A stretch of 23,947 bases of DNA, from positions 1-23,947 of the forward strand of contig JBFYSV010000038.1 of assembly GCA_041301185.1 (NCBI GenBank), in the 5' to 3' direction. Shown piece after piece: positions 23,370-23,947 of the stretch. The translations under genes were made by a program, and so were the position numbers. Every line of letters starts with the position of its first letter. Position 1 is the first letter of the stretch. The notes below the pieces were generated by a model. That model had not been told where the DNA came from. It did no database searches and was given only the letters and a program-made list of their open reading frames with translations. The DNA is from JAQBDA01 sp041301185 (GTDB lineage: Bacteria > Chloroflexota > Anaerolineae > Anaerolineales > UBA4823).

Positions 23370-23398
23370 ATTATATCAGGCAACAAATAGAATGTCAA
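23370..23398 (-). promoter_or_regulatory. Perfect consensus sigma-70 promoter for the rpsU-infA leader
   Basis: TTGACA (complement of 23393-23398), 17 bases, then TATAAT (complement of 23370-23375), with TGA just before the -10 making it also an extended -10. It starts 19 bases beyond the 3' end of the 5S gene and points to rpsU. Confidence 0.85.
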
Positions 23399-23416
23399 TT
23401 AAAATAGAAAAAGCCT

Positions 23417-23532
23417 CTTGGCAATGACCTACTCTCCCAGGGGGTCGCCCCCCAAGTACCATCAGCGCTGACGGGCTTAACGACCGGGTTCGGGATGTGG
23501 CCGGGTGTACCTCCGTCGCTCCAATCACCAAG
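23417..23532 (-). rRNA. rrf: 5S ribosomal RNA
   Basis: About 116 nt. On the - strand it contains the conserved ACACCCGGCCACATCCCGAA-type segment, GAACCCGGTCGTTAAGCC, the GTCAGCGCTGATGGTACTTGG segment (key part) and GGGAGAGTAGGTCATTGCC. The ends pair as CTTGG (5') with CCAAG (3'). It lies after the 23S gene in the direction of transcription, with an 86-base spacer (23533-23618) that holds no tRNA. Ends may be off by a few bases. Confidence 0.95.
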
Positions 23533-23618
23533 AAGCTTTATTCACGGTGTTAAGGGTACCAATCGAATAGAGTGTAATTTGATTGCTAGCTGAAAAGTGC
23601 CGAGTTCTCCGCACCACG

Positions 23619-23947
<329 letters not shown>

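Noticed and set aside
23208..23390. 60-residue open frame on the + strand
   Set aside because: It runs antisense through the terminator and consensus promoter of the rpsU leader; no ribosome site or protein-like pattern.
23533..23618. tRNA in the 23S-5S spacer
   Set aside because: Only 86 bases with no T-loop (GGTTCGA-type) sequence or CCA end; no tRNA seen anywhere in the window.

Overview
The window looks like a stretch of chromosome from an anaerobic Chloroflexota bacterium, probably of the Anaerolineae. This placement rests on memory of gene content (a full-length pyruvate:ferredoxin oxidoreductase with a dihydroorotate dehydrogenase-like partner, a MutL/GlmL-type ASKHA protein inside a block of uncharacterised membrane genes, a DUF4349 lipoprotein, LPTTG-tailed surface protein), not on a search. 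No phage, insertion sequence or CRISPR signal is visible.

Layout. 1-2101 (+): tail of a probable methyltransferase, a metallophosphoesterase and a DUF4349 lipoprotein, closed by a bidirectional terminator. 2130-3834: a secreted C39-like/LysM protein and rsmG diverge from one shared, palindromic -10 element. 3845-7483 (-): a cyclic-nucleotide-binding/PH-domain membrane protein, peptide deformylase (def) and recF. 7701-9161 (+): a phosphoglucomutase/phosphomannomutase with a very strong terminator. 9310-9894 (-): an LPXTG-like two-TM protein with its own good promoter.

10005-17546 (-) is the most interesting part. Seven genes, mostly overlapping by ATGA or separated by a few bases, start from a good promoter at 17598-17626. 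They encode a small protein, a DUF6754-like bitopic protein, two six-TM proteins, a 778-residue zinc-ribbon protein carrying nine short Trp-Leu motifs, a MutL/GlmL-type ASKHA ATPase with no mutase nearby, and a barrel-sandwich plus KOW-like protein. Together they look like one membrane-associated machine of unknown function.

17886-22553 (+): pyruvate:ferredoxin oxidoreductase followed by a DHOD-like flavoprotein that has lost the usual catalytic Cys; the AT-richer spacer before it holds a perfect 6+2+6 palindrome. 22652-23146 (-): rpsU (TTG start) then infA. These are read from a consensus promoter (TTGACA-N17-TATAAT) through a leader of about 217 nt that contains a strong intrinsic terminator, so attenuation or a separate small RNA is likely. 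23417-23947 (-): 5S rRNA and the 3' end of 23S rRNA.

Several transcription units have an (extended) -10 element 6-7 nt before the ATG and no Shine-Dalgarno sequence, which suggests leaderless mRNAs. Genes inside operons often use clear GGAGG-type sites.
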